Below, one piece after another: positions 11,462-23,274 of a stretch of DNA of 64,000 bases. This DNA is from Cristatella mucedo. Taxonomy: Eukaryota > Bryozoa > Phylactolaemata > Cristatellidae. The notes below the pieces were generated by a model. It ran no database searches, was not told where the DNA came from, and saw only the letters and a program-made list of their open reading frames with translations. The translations under genes were made by a program, and so were the position numbers. The stretch is taken from NCBI GenBank assembly GCA_009760855.2, contig WPIO01000181.1:304001-368000 (forward strand). Reading direction: 5' to 3'. Every line of letters starts with the position of its first letter. The first letter of the stretch is position 1.

Positions 11462-11698
11462 ATGTCTTCGCCACCAGTCTCCTCATTGCGAGAATGGAAT
11501 CTTTCTCGGAGGCAACTACAATGTATTCCCCGCACGAAAGAATTGGGTGATGCAAAAGCAATCGATGTACTAGTGCTATCTCAGAATCCACAGCTGCAGC
11601 TGGACAGCAATATTGGCGCTTTTTCGAATTTACGTGTCCTTCAGCTTTCCTTTTGTGGCCTTACCAATCTACCGGATGAGTTACGACGCCTTCGGGCG
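11462..11698 (+). CDS. LRR block 1, exon 1 (putative initiator exon)
   Basis: An ATG at 11462 (A at -3, in-frame TGA just upstream at 11456-11458) opens 79 codons ending at a GTAAGA donor. The N-terminal half contains WNLSRRQLQCIP, which resembles the capping repeat of LRR proteins, then AIDVLVLSQNPQL (a partial repeat). The last 23 codons form a full repeat starting LRVLQLSFCGLTNLPDEL. The start choice is inferred from the stop and the context; an additional upstream exon cannot be excluded. Its last repeat matches exon 1 of block 2 at the unusual residues S-x-C-G-L. Confidence 0.72.
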
Positions 11699-11937
11699 GT
11701 AAGATGCCTAGAAAATGTTGGCACTCGTTGAGCATTATATCGTGGCTTTCTCGTATTTAGATTCATGCCGAACTGCTTTCTGGCCACATTGAAGCAGCTT
11801 AAGCGTTAGCTGTCTGAGCTCAATAGAAGGTGTTGATAGCAAAAAGAGCGGTACACTTTGAGCTGCCAATTTTATGATGCTCAAGGCTTCTTATTTGATT
11901 TACTTGCATGCACTATTGGTAGTCGATACTGTCGTAA

Positions 11938-12170
11938 TAATAATAATAATAATACATGCGTATAGCGCCCTCAGAGAACTTAATCTCTTTCTAGGAACTT
12001 ACATAAACTGTGCATGTAGCACGATCGAATGCTAAGTGGCAGTATGCTCAATAAACAACAATAATAACATGGTTAGGGGTGACATGCACAGGGTCAGCAT
12101 GCAAGTATGGTTAGTGGCATCATGCAGTGTCTTCAAAGAGGGCGAATCACAGGGACCCACTAAAGGCTGT
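11938..12170 (-). mobile_element. LINE A 3' tail fragment in LRR intron 1
   Basis: (TAA)n, then the reverse complement of the tail core (GAACTTAATCTCTTTCTAGG), then GGTTAGGGGTGACATGCACA of the 3' UTR. The copy is 5'-truncated before the coding region. Confidence 0.8.
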
Positions 12171-12345
12171 GACCAGCTTGTCACTGTGAAGTCGTTGAAA
12201 ATGGTGGAACTCAATTTCTTTCCCCTTTAACTGGTTGATCAGGCCTGCTTGCAGTGATTTCACAGTGCCCAGGCAGTTACCAGACTGCGTTGACCATTAC
12301 TTTTGGTTGCTCGCTTTGACTGCTCGTTAGTATCAAGTTACAAAT

Positions 12346-12477
12346 ATGGACGCGAAGCGTAAGCGTGGATCGCGAATTAGTTTTCCCAAGTACCTTTGTG
12401 TTGATGCCACCGCTGCTGCTGCTGAGGTGAACACTTTGCTGGTGATGGTTAACCGTGCTCGAGACATAATCTGGTAA
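12346..12477 (+). CDS. Small ORF resembling POP1 N-terminal motif, possible first exon
   Basis: The ATG at 12346 (context ACAAATATGG) opens 43 codons. The start is basic, MDAKRKRGSRI, followed by SFPKYLCVDATAAAAEVNTL. From memory this recalls the conserved N-terminal stretch of the RNase P/MRP protein POP1, where a PK(Y/E)-hydrophobic segment is followed by an A-rich AxEI helix. The frame ends at TAA 12475, but a strong donor-like GTAAGG begins at 12474, so the exon could be 12346-12473 with a phase-2 junction. It lies inside intron 1 of the LRR gene on the same strand. No second POP1-like exon is visible, so it may be a nested gene fragment, a captured exon or chance. Confidence 0.3.
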   Translation: MDAKRKRGSRISFPKYLCVDATAAAAEVNTLLVMVNRARDIIW

Positions 12478-12589
12478 GGTATTTCTTCCTAAGAAAATGG
12501 ATTGCTATCCGAATAGCAGCGAGAGTCGCAGTTCCAATCGGCCTGTCTTAAAGATAATAAGAATGCTAACAGCACTAATGCCTTTGCGT

Positions 12590-12785
12590 GAAGCTCTAAG
12601 AGAAATAATCCTTTCTAGGCACCTCACATATATTCTAGAGAAAGCGTGTCAATTGTAAGCGTAATTGTAAGCGTGTCAATTGTAGTGATAATAGTCGTAA
12701 CAATACATTTGATATATCGCACTCAGAGAACTCAGTCACTTTCTAGGTACTTTACATTTGCTGCAATGGAAGCACGATCGACAGC
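12590..12785 (-). mobile_element. LINE A tail fragments
   Basis: Two pieces: CCTTTCTAGGCACCTCACAT near 12610, and at 12680-12785 a longer reverse-complement tail (CAGTCACTTTCTAGG, TTTGCTGCAATGGAAGCAC). Confidence 0.7.
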
Positions 12786-13163
12786 TGACCCGTTGCAATT
12801 AAATTCAGCTTCGTTAGCTGATACCGCCGACTGCAGCGCCAGTTGGCCGGGCGGAGCGGTGTGGGTACGGCTGGGGTGAAACAACATTGTGGGCATGACC
12901 ACGCCCACTCAAGCACCTGCCACTTTAACAACCTGGTCAGTCTGTCCAAGTGGGTAGCTGGCGTAATGGCTCCTTCCCCGTACTGACATATGGGCGGAAG
13001 TAATATACTTCGGGACGATGCCGGTTAGTATATATTGTGGGGCTATCACATTTTCTCTATTCGACCAGGATGTATCAGCTGAGCACATATTTATGCCTCT
13101 GTTAATCCATGCATAAAATTGACGGTACTGCATTTACTTGACGATTTTGCCCTTTTTGTGTAG

Positions 13164-13301
13164 TTGGAAATACTTGACGTGGATGGAAATAACTTCGGGA
13201 TGATGCCTGATGTTATCACTACTTTGGCGAACCTTAAAGTTCTCAACATGCGGATATGTCAAATTTCGGAGCTTCCCGCGAGTCTCGAGAACTTGAAAAG
13301 G
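13164..13301 (+). CDS. LRR block 1, exon 2 (138 bp, two repeats)
   Basis: The acceptor TTTGTGTAG precedes TTG at 13164; the exon ends in AGG before GTGAGCA. Its 46 codons are exactly two 23-residue repeats, beginning LEILDVDGNNFGMMP and NLKVLNMRICQISELP, each with the LP-type turn. The second intron boundary expected in the middle of the exon is missing. The corresponding exon of block 2 (42013-42150) has the same length, the same fusion, and shares E2, D7, F11, V17 and the VLNMxxC stretch. Confidence 0.9.
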
Positions 13302-13640
13302 GTGAGCATAATTTCCACATTCAGTTGCAATAAATGGTCGCTCCAACGCTGCATATAAATTTACATTTAAATCTATGCATGGTTGAAGGTGTTTCTAGTA
13401 CATAAGTCTCACGTTACATTCGTGCGGATGTGCACACATAGACGCACGAATACGTACTTGTTTGTGTGATTTTCCGTGCATTTACTAAGATAAGTTTATC
13501 CTCAGAAAGACAGAAAAGCACTGGTGCGTCCCTGTTTCTCCTTCAAATGCTTTTCAAATGCGCTGCCTTTATGTTCCACCACTTGGTGGATAAACTATCG
13601 ATTTTTCTACAAAATCTTCGAGGTTTACTTTGTGTTTCAG

Positions 13641-13709
13641 CTTTTGGAGCTGCACTTAGCGAACAATCAGCTCTCGTACCTTCCCGATGGAATTGGAAAG
13701 CTGACTTCG
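13641..13709 (+). CDS. LRR block 1, exon 3 (69 bp, one repeat)
   Basis: The acceptor TTTGTGTTTCAG precedes CTT at 13641; the exon ends TCG before GTAAGT. It encodes one 23-residue repeat starting LLELHLANNQLSYLPDGIG. Both borders are phase 0. Its counterpart in block 2 is 53790-53858 (shared xxELHLxxN and LPD). Confidence 0.9.
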
Positions 13710-13862
13710 GTAAGTACCCACGTCTTCGGCTTTGCTTAATACAGTTTTTGTTAGGTCTTTAGATGTGGGCCACTTATTCGCAGGTTGCGGTGCACCGGTG
13801 AGGTCAGGTTTCATGTCATCGTGGTGCAGTCGTTATTTGTCAGTCCATGCGAATGCTTTAGG

Positions 13863-13866
<4 letters not shown>

Positions 13867-13910
<44 letters not shown>

Positions 13911-13916
13911 TACATA
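13867..13916. repeat. (TA)n microsatellite
   Basis: A short TA run flanked by ACATACATA and ACATATATAC. Confidence 0.9.
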
Positions 13917-13983
13917 CTGTGCGCTGCCGGTGGGCGCCGTTAGGAGCCGGTCATACCCTGGAATGGCCACCAATTGACGCCTT

Positions 13984-14535
13984 TGCCGCATTGAGGCTGA
14001 GACCGTCTGCGGCGTCCTCAGCCATTTCCGGCCGATGCTGCAAGCAATAACGGCTCGCCGCCATCTGGGTCGCCTTGTCGGGGGTCAGGCCACAGCGCTT
14101 TCCTGTCTCTCGGCTGGTCGCACCTTCCCGCTCGCCGGGGGTCCGACTTAAGAGCCGGACCTGGTCATCGACAACGGCACCGACGCGGTCATAGTCGAGG
14201 TAACGGTGCCGTTAGACTGCAGCAAGGACGCCCTGGTGGCGGCGGCCCGGAAAAAAGTTGACAAGTACGTGGCCACAGCCCGGTCTTTTCTGACCGCTGG
14301 CTACCGGTCGGCAGTGGTGAGGCCCTCCGTTTTCGGTACTCTGGGTGGCTGGTGGCCGGATAATGAAGTCCGTCTGGCATTTCGCGAAAGGAACGGGCGG
14401 CATTGCTGCGGCATTGCTGCGGCTATGCGTCTCGGACGCTGTTTCCGGGTCGGAAGCTGTGCGATCTCTGTTCCTGAACCTGGAGTCGCGGGTAGCCCTC
14501 ACGGCCCCGGCAGGGCAGGGGTCCTCCCGTTAAAG
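13984..14535 (+). mobile_element. R2-type LINE fragment: zinc finger plus restriction-like endonuclease
   Basis: One plus-strand frame, open except for a TAA at about 14149, reads CRIEAETVCGVLSHF...RRHLGRL, the usual ET-x-x-H...RH signature of the finger before the endonuclease in R2/NeSL-like elements. It continues with PDLVIDNGTDAVIVEVTVP and KKVDKY, a PD-(D/E)-x-K type active site, then VFGTLGGWWPDNEVRL, which matches the VxGxLGxWxPxN block of that domain. Such endonucleases nick specific targets to prime reverse transcription. The RT is absent, so this is a 5'-truncated remnant in LRR intron 3. It is much more GC-rich than the surrounding sequence. AT-rich sequence at 14540-14610 may be its tail. 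Confidence 0.8.
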
Positions 14536-14860
14536 TAAAATAATTTGTTAATAAGTTTCATATATATATATATTTAAATATGCATATATATGCATATACA
14601 TTCGGATGTAGTCCTATCCCCGGATGCTGCCTGCTACCTTATCGCCACAGACAACGTCTAGATTCCCAGTAGTGAGTTCGATCCTGATGCCTTAATTAGT
14701 TTACTTGTAACCGCGAAGCGAAGGTCGTCTCCCGGTTCTCTGCCGGCGGACTGTACGATGCAGCGCTGCAGTGCTGTTAAAACACAGGCCGCCACAACTG
14801 GGTGCCGAAAGCAACAGTTTATTGTGGGCCTGTTAGTAGCGGTTACGCGCCGGCGCAAGC

Positions 14861-15012
14861 GCTTTACGCGGCGCGCACCGGACCGACGGAGTTAACTTTG
14901 CAAACTCCCGAAGCCCGAGTATAAACAACTACCCTGTGCGTTTACGCGGCGCGTACCGGACCAACTTAACTGCGCGAACTCCCGAAGCCCGAGTATAATA
15001 AACTATCCTATG
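14861..15012. repeat. GC-rich tandem duplication, about 76-bp unit
   Basis: The units at 14861-14937 and 14938-15012 share TTTACGCGGCGCG, ACCGGACC, AACTCCCGAAGCCCGAGTAT and a following AAACTA/ACAACTA segment, with a few substitutions and small indels. Confidence 0.8.
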
Positions 15013-15154
15013 CTCGCGTCGCTAGCGATTGTCCCAACCCCGAAGGCGGGCCGCTACAGCACCCTAAGATACGAGCAGCTAACTGAGTAGCCGGTAGAAC
15101 ACAACTGCGCAGTCTAAGTTGCACTTAGCTGTCTGTCGCCGTAGGTTCATCTCT

Positions 15155-15245
15155 CGTGCTCTCGAAGCGTAGTCTCGCATTGACTACCGAAGCTGCAGCC
15201 CCGAGCTCTCGAGGCGTAGTCTCAGCTCGACTATCCAAGCTGTCC
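15155..15245. repeat. Tandem duplication, about 46-bp unit
   Basis: Two adjacent imperfect copies share the pattern GCTCTCGA(A/G)GCGTAGTCTC, then GACTA(C/T)C, then AAGCTG. Confidence 0.75.
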
Positions 15246-15328
15246 CCGAGCTCTGTCAGTCATCTCATTATATTCTCTCTCCTCTCAACTCCTGACCTCG
15301 CCCGCTGCTGCTATTTCTACTTCAGCAT

Positions 15329-15563
15329 ATTAGTCGGTGCACATCCTGACCGCAACGTCTGCACCAGGCTTCATTCTAACTTTAGCGGGTAGACCAGGAG
15401 CCGGGCTTGTACTAGGTGTCCATGTCGAACCCGCTAAGACAACCACATTAGTCGCTCCATCTCCTAACCGCATCGCCTGCATACAGCTCCATTCTAACCT
15501 GAGCTAGGTGAGTCAGGAGCTGGGTCTGTACTAGGCACCCTAGTCGACCCCCCTAAGGCAAGG
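15329..15563. repeat. Tandem duplication, about 118-bp unit
   Basis: The units at 15329-15446 and 15447-15563 both begin ATTAGTCG, carry a CTCC/CATCCTGACCGCA-like segment, then CATTCTAAC, then CAGGAGC(C/T)GGG, then TGTACTAGG, then GTCGA(A/C)CC. With the two smaller duplications just upstream this makes about 700 bp of successive local duplications. Confidence 0.8.
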
Positions 15564-16474
<911 letters not shown>

Positions 16475-16514
16475 GGTGAGATTGAACGAGTGAGAGACGG
16501 TCGATTGGAGCTTG

Positions 16515-19500
16515 ATAATAATAATAATAATAATAATAACATTGCACTTGATAAAGCGCCCTCAGAGAACTTAATCTCTTTCTAGGCGCTTTACATTTGC
16601 TGCAAAGTGATACGCAATAGAATAGTAAGTAAAATCATGCTTGAAAAACAAACAAAATGAATAACATGGTTAGGGGTTACATGCACTGGGTCAGCATGCA
16701 AATGTGGTTAGTGGCAGCATGAACAGTGTCAGCACGCATAAGCACATCGAGGACGAATCACAAGGACCCACTAAATGCTGTCCTAAATAGGTATGTTCTT
16801 AAGTTTCTTTTAAATGTGGTCAGGTCAGGGGATGTTCTGATGCAGGTCGGGAGGGAGTTCCAGGCTGTGGGAGCATACGAGCTAAATGCACGGTCTCCAA
16901 AGGATTTAAGGTTTGTACGAGGTATTTCTAGACTGTTGGATTCCGAAAAGCGAGTGGTACGATGCTTTGCCTGATGGGGTAGTATATCTGAAAGATAGGC
17001 TGGAGCCATAGAATGAAGAGACCTAAAAGTGAGCGACAAAACCTTGAAGTCAATCCGTTGCTTGACTGGTAACCAGTGCAGGTCGGCGAGAAGTGGAGTA
17101 ATGTGGCAACTGCGACGCTCACGACAGACAAGCCTAGCTGCAGAGTTTTGCACCAGCTGCAATCGCCTGATCGCACATGCTGGTAGGCCAGTAAGCAGTG
17201 AGTTGCAGAAGTCGAGACGAGATGTCACGAATGCATGGACCAACTTGGACGTGGTATCCTTATCTAAACAAGCCCTAATTTTAGCAATGTTATGAAGCTG
17301 AAAATAGGCCGATTTGACTGTGGAGCTGATGTGGTCGTCTAAAGAGAGGTCGCTTTGGAATATGACACCTAGATTTCGAGCTGATGCCACTGGAGATATG
17401 CTGGCAGAGCCAATTTTGAAAGTCAGCCTTTCCAATTTCTGAATAACACTAGGTTTGCCCATAACTAGTAAGTTAGTTTTTATCATCGTTTAGTTTTAGA
17501 AAATTTGCTGCCATCCATGATCGGATGTCATCAATGCATGCAGCAAGTGAGTTGAGAGAATTTGAGGTGCTCGAAGGCTGGGAGGGATCAAAGCAAAGGT
17601 ACAACTGAGTGTCATCCGCATAGAAGTGAAAGCCTAGATTGTGCTTGGCAATCGCATCAGCGAGAGGGAGAGTATAAACGGTGAAAAGGACCGGACCTTG
17701 CACAGAGCCCTGAGGTACTCCATATTTTAGAGGTACTTCAGATGATCTTTGTCCATTCACGTCAACACTCTGGAGTCTCCCACTGAGATAGGACCTGAAC
17801 CACTGCAGAGCAGTGACAGTGACGCCCAGGCGAGATGAGAGGCGCTCTAGAAGTACTTTGTGATCGATGGTATCAAAAGCTGCCGAAAGATCGAGCAAAA
17901 CAAGAAGAGACACTTTACCCATGTCTACATTCCTAAGTAGGTCGTTGTATACCCGAAGCAATGCTGACTCTGTGGAGTGATTAGCTCTAAAGCCAGACTG
18001 GAACTTACTAGCAAGGTGTGAGGTTTCGATATACGAGTTCAGCTGGTCTGCCACGACCCGTTCCAGTGTCTTTGATAGGAATGGTAGAAGGGAGACTGGG
18101 CGGTAGTTGCTTAAGTTCTCTTGGTCTAGTGTAGCTTTCTTGAGAAGTGGCCTGACTACAGCTTTTTTGAAAGGTGCTGGGACCTGACCTGAGGCTAATG
18201 ACATATTAATGATGTTGGTTATGCATGGCAGCAGCAGATCAATGCAACGTAGGAGCAGGACAGTGGGAATAGGGTCCAGTGGACTTGTTGTCTTCTTTGA
18301 TTGAGATACGAGCTTTAGGACTACATCACTAGTGACCTGTTTAAATGCAGACATTGAGGCGCAGCCAGGAACCGAGGAACAGCATTCTAGTGGGAAGGTT
18401 GTCATCGCAGGGATGGATTCCCTGATTTTGTCTATCTTCTGCACAAAGAATCGAGAGAAGCGATCGGCTAGATCATCACAAGGATCATCAGGTAAGGAGC
18501 TAACCTGGGAACGGTTGAGGAGATGGTTTATTGTCGACATCAGCATTTTTGGATTGTGCATCTGTGATTCAACAATGTTTTCTATAGAAGCTAGACTTAG
18601 CCTTTGCTAGGATCGATTGGTACGACCTACAGTAGTCTTCATATGCCTGTCGATGGACAGTTAGTCCGGATCTTTTGTATGCCTTTTCAAGCTTTCGTTT
18701 AGTAGACTTGGCTAGTTTAATGTCTGTGGTAAACCATAGGCCGTCTGGGCGGGGGGCGCACAGTTCGCTTTGTCAAAGGTGCAAACTCGTCGAGCGTGTC
18801 AGCTAGTGTCGTGTTGTAGCAATCTACCAGTGATGACAGATCGGAGGGAGGACTGAGCAGCAAAGGTGAAGCAGATATGCTCGCACGGACAGCATCGATG
18901 TCAAGGGTCTTGAGGTTTCGCGATTCACAGGTTATTTTAGAGGAGAATGTGGGCACACACTGTAGATTGAATGAGATCTGCATGTGGTCAGATAAGCAGG
19001 ATTTGGTGATAACTGGTGATGACAAAGTGCAGTTATATGAGAAAATTTGGTCGAGTGTGTGACCCTTGATGTGGGTAGGGCCATGCACATGAGTCACAAG
19101 AGATAATGAGTCTGTCAATGTACGAAATTCGGTGCTGAAAGCGTCACATAAGTTATCAAAGTGAACGTTGAAATCACCCATAACGAGGAAGGATCGATTT
19201 CTTGCACACAGAATCGAAATGAGATCGGAGAAATCTGAGATAAAGGAGGATTTGGTACCTGGTGGGCGATAGACTACTGCCAGTATCGGTAGCTTGTTTT
19301 CGGGTGAGACCAGGACAATTGATTCAAAAGACTGCTTCGAGGGTACCGCAAATGGCTTGAAGTTGAATTTCGAGCGCACGATCATAGCAACTCCACCTCC
19401 AGTTTTTGATTGATCTAGGGGTGTGAAAGAACGTGAAACCAGATGGAGTAGCGTCTTTAATTGTCGGGCAGTTTATCGATTTCAGCCAAGTTTCAGTTAG

Positions 19501-19905
19501 GGCGAGCAGGTCGATACCATTTTCAGAAATAAGGTCGTTTATTACTAGAGGTTTATTGCACATTGAGCGAGGATTCCAAAGGCAAGCGTTAAGTCTGGCC
19601 GATTGGGTTACAACAGGCCTGATGACCACTAAGTTTGAGAGATTTACAGTGACGCATGGGGGGGGGGGGGGGAGCGTGCTAAGCGGTTCGAGACAATGCT
19701 AGGAATACCAAACGAGCAGCGTCTAAGCTGGCGGTTCCGGCCACCGCGGCGGCTACGGGGTGCTTTCCTTTTGTTAATGCATAGTTCATGAATCTTAGCA
19801 ACAACATTAATATCTAGGAATGCATTTGATATACGATGACGAAGCGATAGCAGCTGCTGACGACCATAACTAACAAGTAGGTTACTAGCCGCCGGCGTAG
19901 CTAAT
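16515..19905 (-). mobile_element. LINE A, best-preserved copy
   Basis: In the sense direction (from 19905 down) it has the GCCGGCGGC 5' region, EN at about 19629-18717 (LNACLWNPRS, TETWL, VVYRPP, GDFNVHFDN with catalytic D intact, HTLDQIF, SDHMQISF), then RT at 18561-17473 in one 362-codon frame ([38 protein letters not shown] at 17611-17622). A one-base shift leads to the C-terminal frame 17486-16758 (LDDHISSTVKSAY, HWLPVKQRI, WNSLPTC). The 3' UTR ends in (ATT)n at 16516. Only a few single-base shifts break it, including one in a poly-G run at 19660-19672 and one near 18575, so it is fairly young. It lies in LRR intron 3, antisense to the gene. Confidence 0.92.
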
Positions 19906-20449
19906 TGATAGTGAATGTGGGTGCATACAGTGCTTTAAAAATCGCCAATCTTGCATACGTTGTTTTAAAATTCGCCAGTCTCGCATGAGACCTGAAAAAA
20001 GTTCAATAATGCACTACTGCCCATGGAATGCATAAATAAACGCTTGAAGAATGTTTATTTCCATCCTCGCTCGGTTCAATACTTCGGTGCGAATAGTGTT
20101 GAAAGATCTCTAGCGTTCCCTACACTCTGAACTCAGTCGGGTGGTTACTGTAGTTTGTTTTAAAAACTAGTCGCTAGTTTTTTTAAATGTACTGTAAGAA
20201 GGGTTTCTTCGGATCCAGATGGTAAAGCATTCATTCATATATTGAGAGCCCTAGCCAGAGGTCGGTATCTCCGATGCATAGTTTATGATCACTGCTACTT
20301 TATTCGTAGTTTTAGAATGGCTCACTATATTAGTGCTGCACTAGACAGTTTTATTTCTCGATATGTCTATCCTCGGTTGGGTGATTTTCTATGCACCTGG
20401 AGATGTTGTACTTACGGGATGGGGGGCCTGCCAAACTATCTCCAACATG
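19906..20449. other. Unassigned stretch
   Basis: No recognisable gene or repeat. At 19938-19985 the phrase AAATCGCCA(A/G)TCTTGCAT/AAATTCGCCAGTCTCGCAT occurs twice about 41 bp apart, a small local duplication. Confidence 0.4.
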
Positions 20450-20590
20450 TTCGTGAGCAGTATCATTAGCAAATTTTATTTGTTCAATTTGATATGCTTA
20501 TTTTACAGCATATGTAAAATGCCTAGAAAGGGATTCAGTTCTCTATATATTCTTCAAGGCACTATACACAATTTCTTATTATGATTAGAA
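20450..20590 (+). mobile_element. LINE A-like tail fragment
   Basis: CATATGTAAAATGCCTAGAA, GGGATTCAGTTCTCT, and a diverged GCACTATACA...TTATTATGATT end. Confidence 0.65.
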
Positions 20591-20679
20591 TTACCATTTG
20601 GAAAATGTGTGTTTTGCATGTTAGTTATAGTGTCGTATAAGTAGGCTAAAGGCAATTTTAAAAGCATTATGTATAAAGA

Positions 20680-20800
20680 TAGTAATAATAATACGTTTGA
20701 TAAAGTACCATCAGAGAACTCAATCTCTTACTAGGCGCTTTAAAATTGCTGCAATGGAAGCCCGATCGAATGGTTAGTGGTAAAATCAGTGGTATGCATC
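20680..20800 (-). mobile_element. LINE A tail fragment
   Basis: TAATAATAATACG, then GAGAACTCAATCTCTTACTA, GGCGCTTTAAAATTGCTGCA and the GGAAGCCCGATCGAATGG part of the 3' UTR variant. Confidence 0.8.
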
Positions 20801-20849
20801 AAGCAAAGTAAGTCCTCAACCTTAGTAAATGCATCCGTCAGAGAACTCT

Positions 20850-21725
20850 TTGTCAGACCGCTCACAAAGAAGTCAAAACCAGATCAACGTCAAAAGAACT
20901 AACAAATATAACTCCCGAAAAAATTATAATCGTGCAATTAAACTCAAAGAAATTCGGAAAAGCACTGGCTTCCCAGCTAAATTCGTGGATTAAAACCTTA
21001 AGCCGTGCAAGATAGTTCAGTTAGAATTTAGAAACAACCCACAGAATCAGCACCACAGCTGGTATGTGACGAACCTTTCGCGTCGACATAAGTAGAGTCC
21101 CTCTACTAGTTCTGCTGCTTGATCTTTCGGCAGAGTTACCCCATTAATCACTATACTTCTTCTTGAGTGACTGTCGTCACTCCTGGTAATCTCTGGCTTT
21201 TCTATTTATTGTTATAAGTCCTGTCTCATTGGAAGAGTATAGATACCACTTGTCAGTGGTCATCTGGTGAGCCTTTGAAATAATTGCCCTGAGCCCATTG
21301 CTATGCGTTCCAGGTCGTGCTTTCAAGTTACGCAACAGTAAATATTTTACTTCTAGCTGCAACCGCAATGCAATTTACTACGGCTCTCACTGCTATGTAA
21401 GTGAGGCTATTACACCAGCTATGGAACCGCAGGGGTCCGTCTAAGGTTAGCTCAAAACATTGTTTACCATTCCTCTGAATATGTAATCACCAAGCACAAT
21501 GTCTGCTTTTATTTCCAAGCAGATGGCACACTAATTGCTCTCCTGACTCTGCTATGCTTCCCACTTTCTCTTTCTTGTGTGAGACGAAGTCTCTTGGCTA
21601 CCGAATGCGTACCGACAGCCACTTAGGCTGTGAGTGCGCTATACAAAACTCTCATGCGTAACACCCACATGATCTTTATGACTTTGTGGAGTTACAGACG
21701 GAGATACATTACATTACATTACAAT
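20850..21725 (+). mobile_element. Degenerate LINE: A-like RT remnants ending in a LINE B tail
   Basis: At 20850-21180 the plus strand gives FVRPLTKKSKPDQ and LLLDLSAELPH, echoes of the [18 protein letters not shown] and [15 protein letters not shown] blocks. At 21480-21530 ITKHNVCFYFQADGTLI echoes [19 protein letters not shown]. From 21533 it reads into a LINE B 3' end (CGAATGCGTACCGACAGCC, CTATACAAAACTCTCATGCG) that finishes in ACATT repeats at 21724. The coding part is beyond repair by mutation. Confidence 0.6.
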
Positions 21726-22047
21726 GCCTCATCTTTGTTCTAATTCAGCGTTGCCGCCCCGCAACTCTTACTTGCAACTTCTTCCTCGCAGCTTGTAGTG
21801 TCAGTGTATAGCTACTTAAATGACAGGTAACTTTCTCAATTTGAATGACGATAAGATCAATGCAATAGTTATACGAAACTTAGGGCTACTCAGAAAATGT
21901 AAGTCATTCCCTCAAAATGTGCGTGGTTAGTATATTCAGTGCAGCCCCGGCCCGGAGCCCGGGTCTCCCCACGAGATGCTCTCAGTCAAGTCAGCCTACT
22001 AAAAACTATGTAAAAGTTAAAAAAACATGTGATTTATTCTACTACAG

Positions 22048-22116
22048 CTCAAGATACTGGACGTGACGTTTAACAGGCTGACACGCTTACCAGACAGCAT
22101 AGGTGACCTAAAGGAA
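22048..22116 (+). CDS. LRR block 1, exon 4 (69 bp, one repeat)
   Basis: The acceptor TATTCTACTACAG precedes CTC at 22048; the exon ends GAA before GTAAGT. It encodes one repeat starting LKILDVTFNRLTRLPDSIG. Borders are phase 0. It matches the block 2 exon at 57066-57134 in the LDV, N-x-L and LPxxIGxL positions. Confidence 0.9.
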
Positions 22117-23274
22117 GTAAGTCCGATTCCTGCGTTCGGATCATGCAACATTTCACGTGCTTCTCGTACATACCAGTCTTCATTACTTGAATTTATCCGG
22201 ATAGCTTCCCATTTTCACATAATTCTATCATATATTCATACTAAAGTATACGATACATTGAGTTTCTTACCTCTTGCTCTATTATTCGTGTAGGTTATGG
22301 GTACAATGGATTCGATTTTATTTGTTTTCGATCTGTATAGAGCCTAGGTAATAAGTTATCTGCTGCAACCCCTTTATTTACTTCGTCGTTAGTGAAGGCG
22401 CCATTTTGAGATTTGCTTACTTCCAATAGATATTCGCCTTTTTCTCTAACCGACGAGCTGCTTGCTGCAGTGCTTACAGTATTGGCTTGCTATTCTGGTT
22501 TCTGTGTCAATGAGCAATAACCTTAAAATGATCAACAATTCATTCCTATATATGAATCTTGAACTCAATGAACAGCACATGCTATTTAAAAGCGTAACTT
22601 ATTTTTTATACTAGTTTTAAAACGCAGGACTCTACGCCTGGCGTTGTTCAAGACTGTATGCTTGGTTCAACCGGGTGGCTTTCATGGTCAACCGCTTAAA
22701 GGTTACGGACGAACGGTGTCTCGCGTGCTGCATTAATGCCCGTGATTTTCTTGTCGATATTTTTGAATTATTGAATCTCTAGCATTTAAGGGTGTAGAAT
22801 GTCAAGGCTGCTACGAGAGCACCGCAATACCGGACGGAAAAAATTGCGGGCTAGCCAACACTTTGCTCGCTTGAACGATTCATTAGCAAACCAAGTCGGT
22901 AACCTCGAGTACAATCGCAGCATCGATGTAGATACACTACCCAGCTCTTGGCTGGAGGTCAAGGCCTGAACCTCAATATTTTCCGTTTCTACAAAGCAGA
23001 TGAACAATCAGAGGCAATGTTTGTGATATTTTTTCAAATTTTTGTGATTGGTAATTATTTGTCTAGCGAGTCCTTGCGAGCCTTTAAGACTAGCTTGAAG
23101 ACTTGGATTTTTAGGAACCTTCAAGATCTGCTTAAAGCGTGTTTTGACCCTGTTAAGGGTTTAGGGATCGGGGGAGGGGCGGGGGAAGGGCCAAAGTAAC
23201 TGGGCTCTTAACTATGGTTGACCACGAGTCCAAGAACACAGATAAAACCGAAAAACGCTTGCTATCGAAACCAT
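22117..23274. other. LRR intron 4, unassigned part
   Basis: AT-rich intron sequence; no gene, repeat family or structured element recognised. Short frames here (about 70-80 codons) have no motif. Confidence 0.5.
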
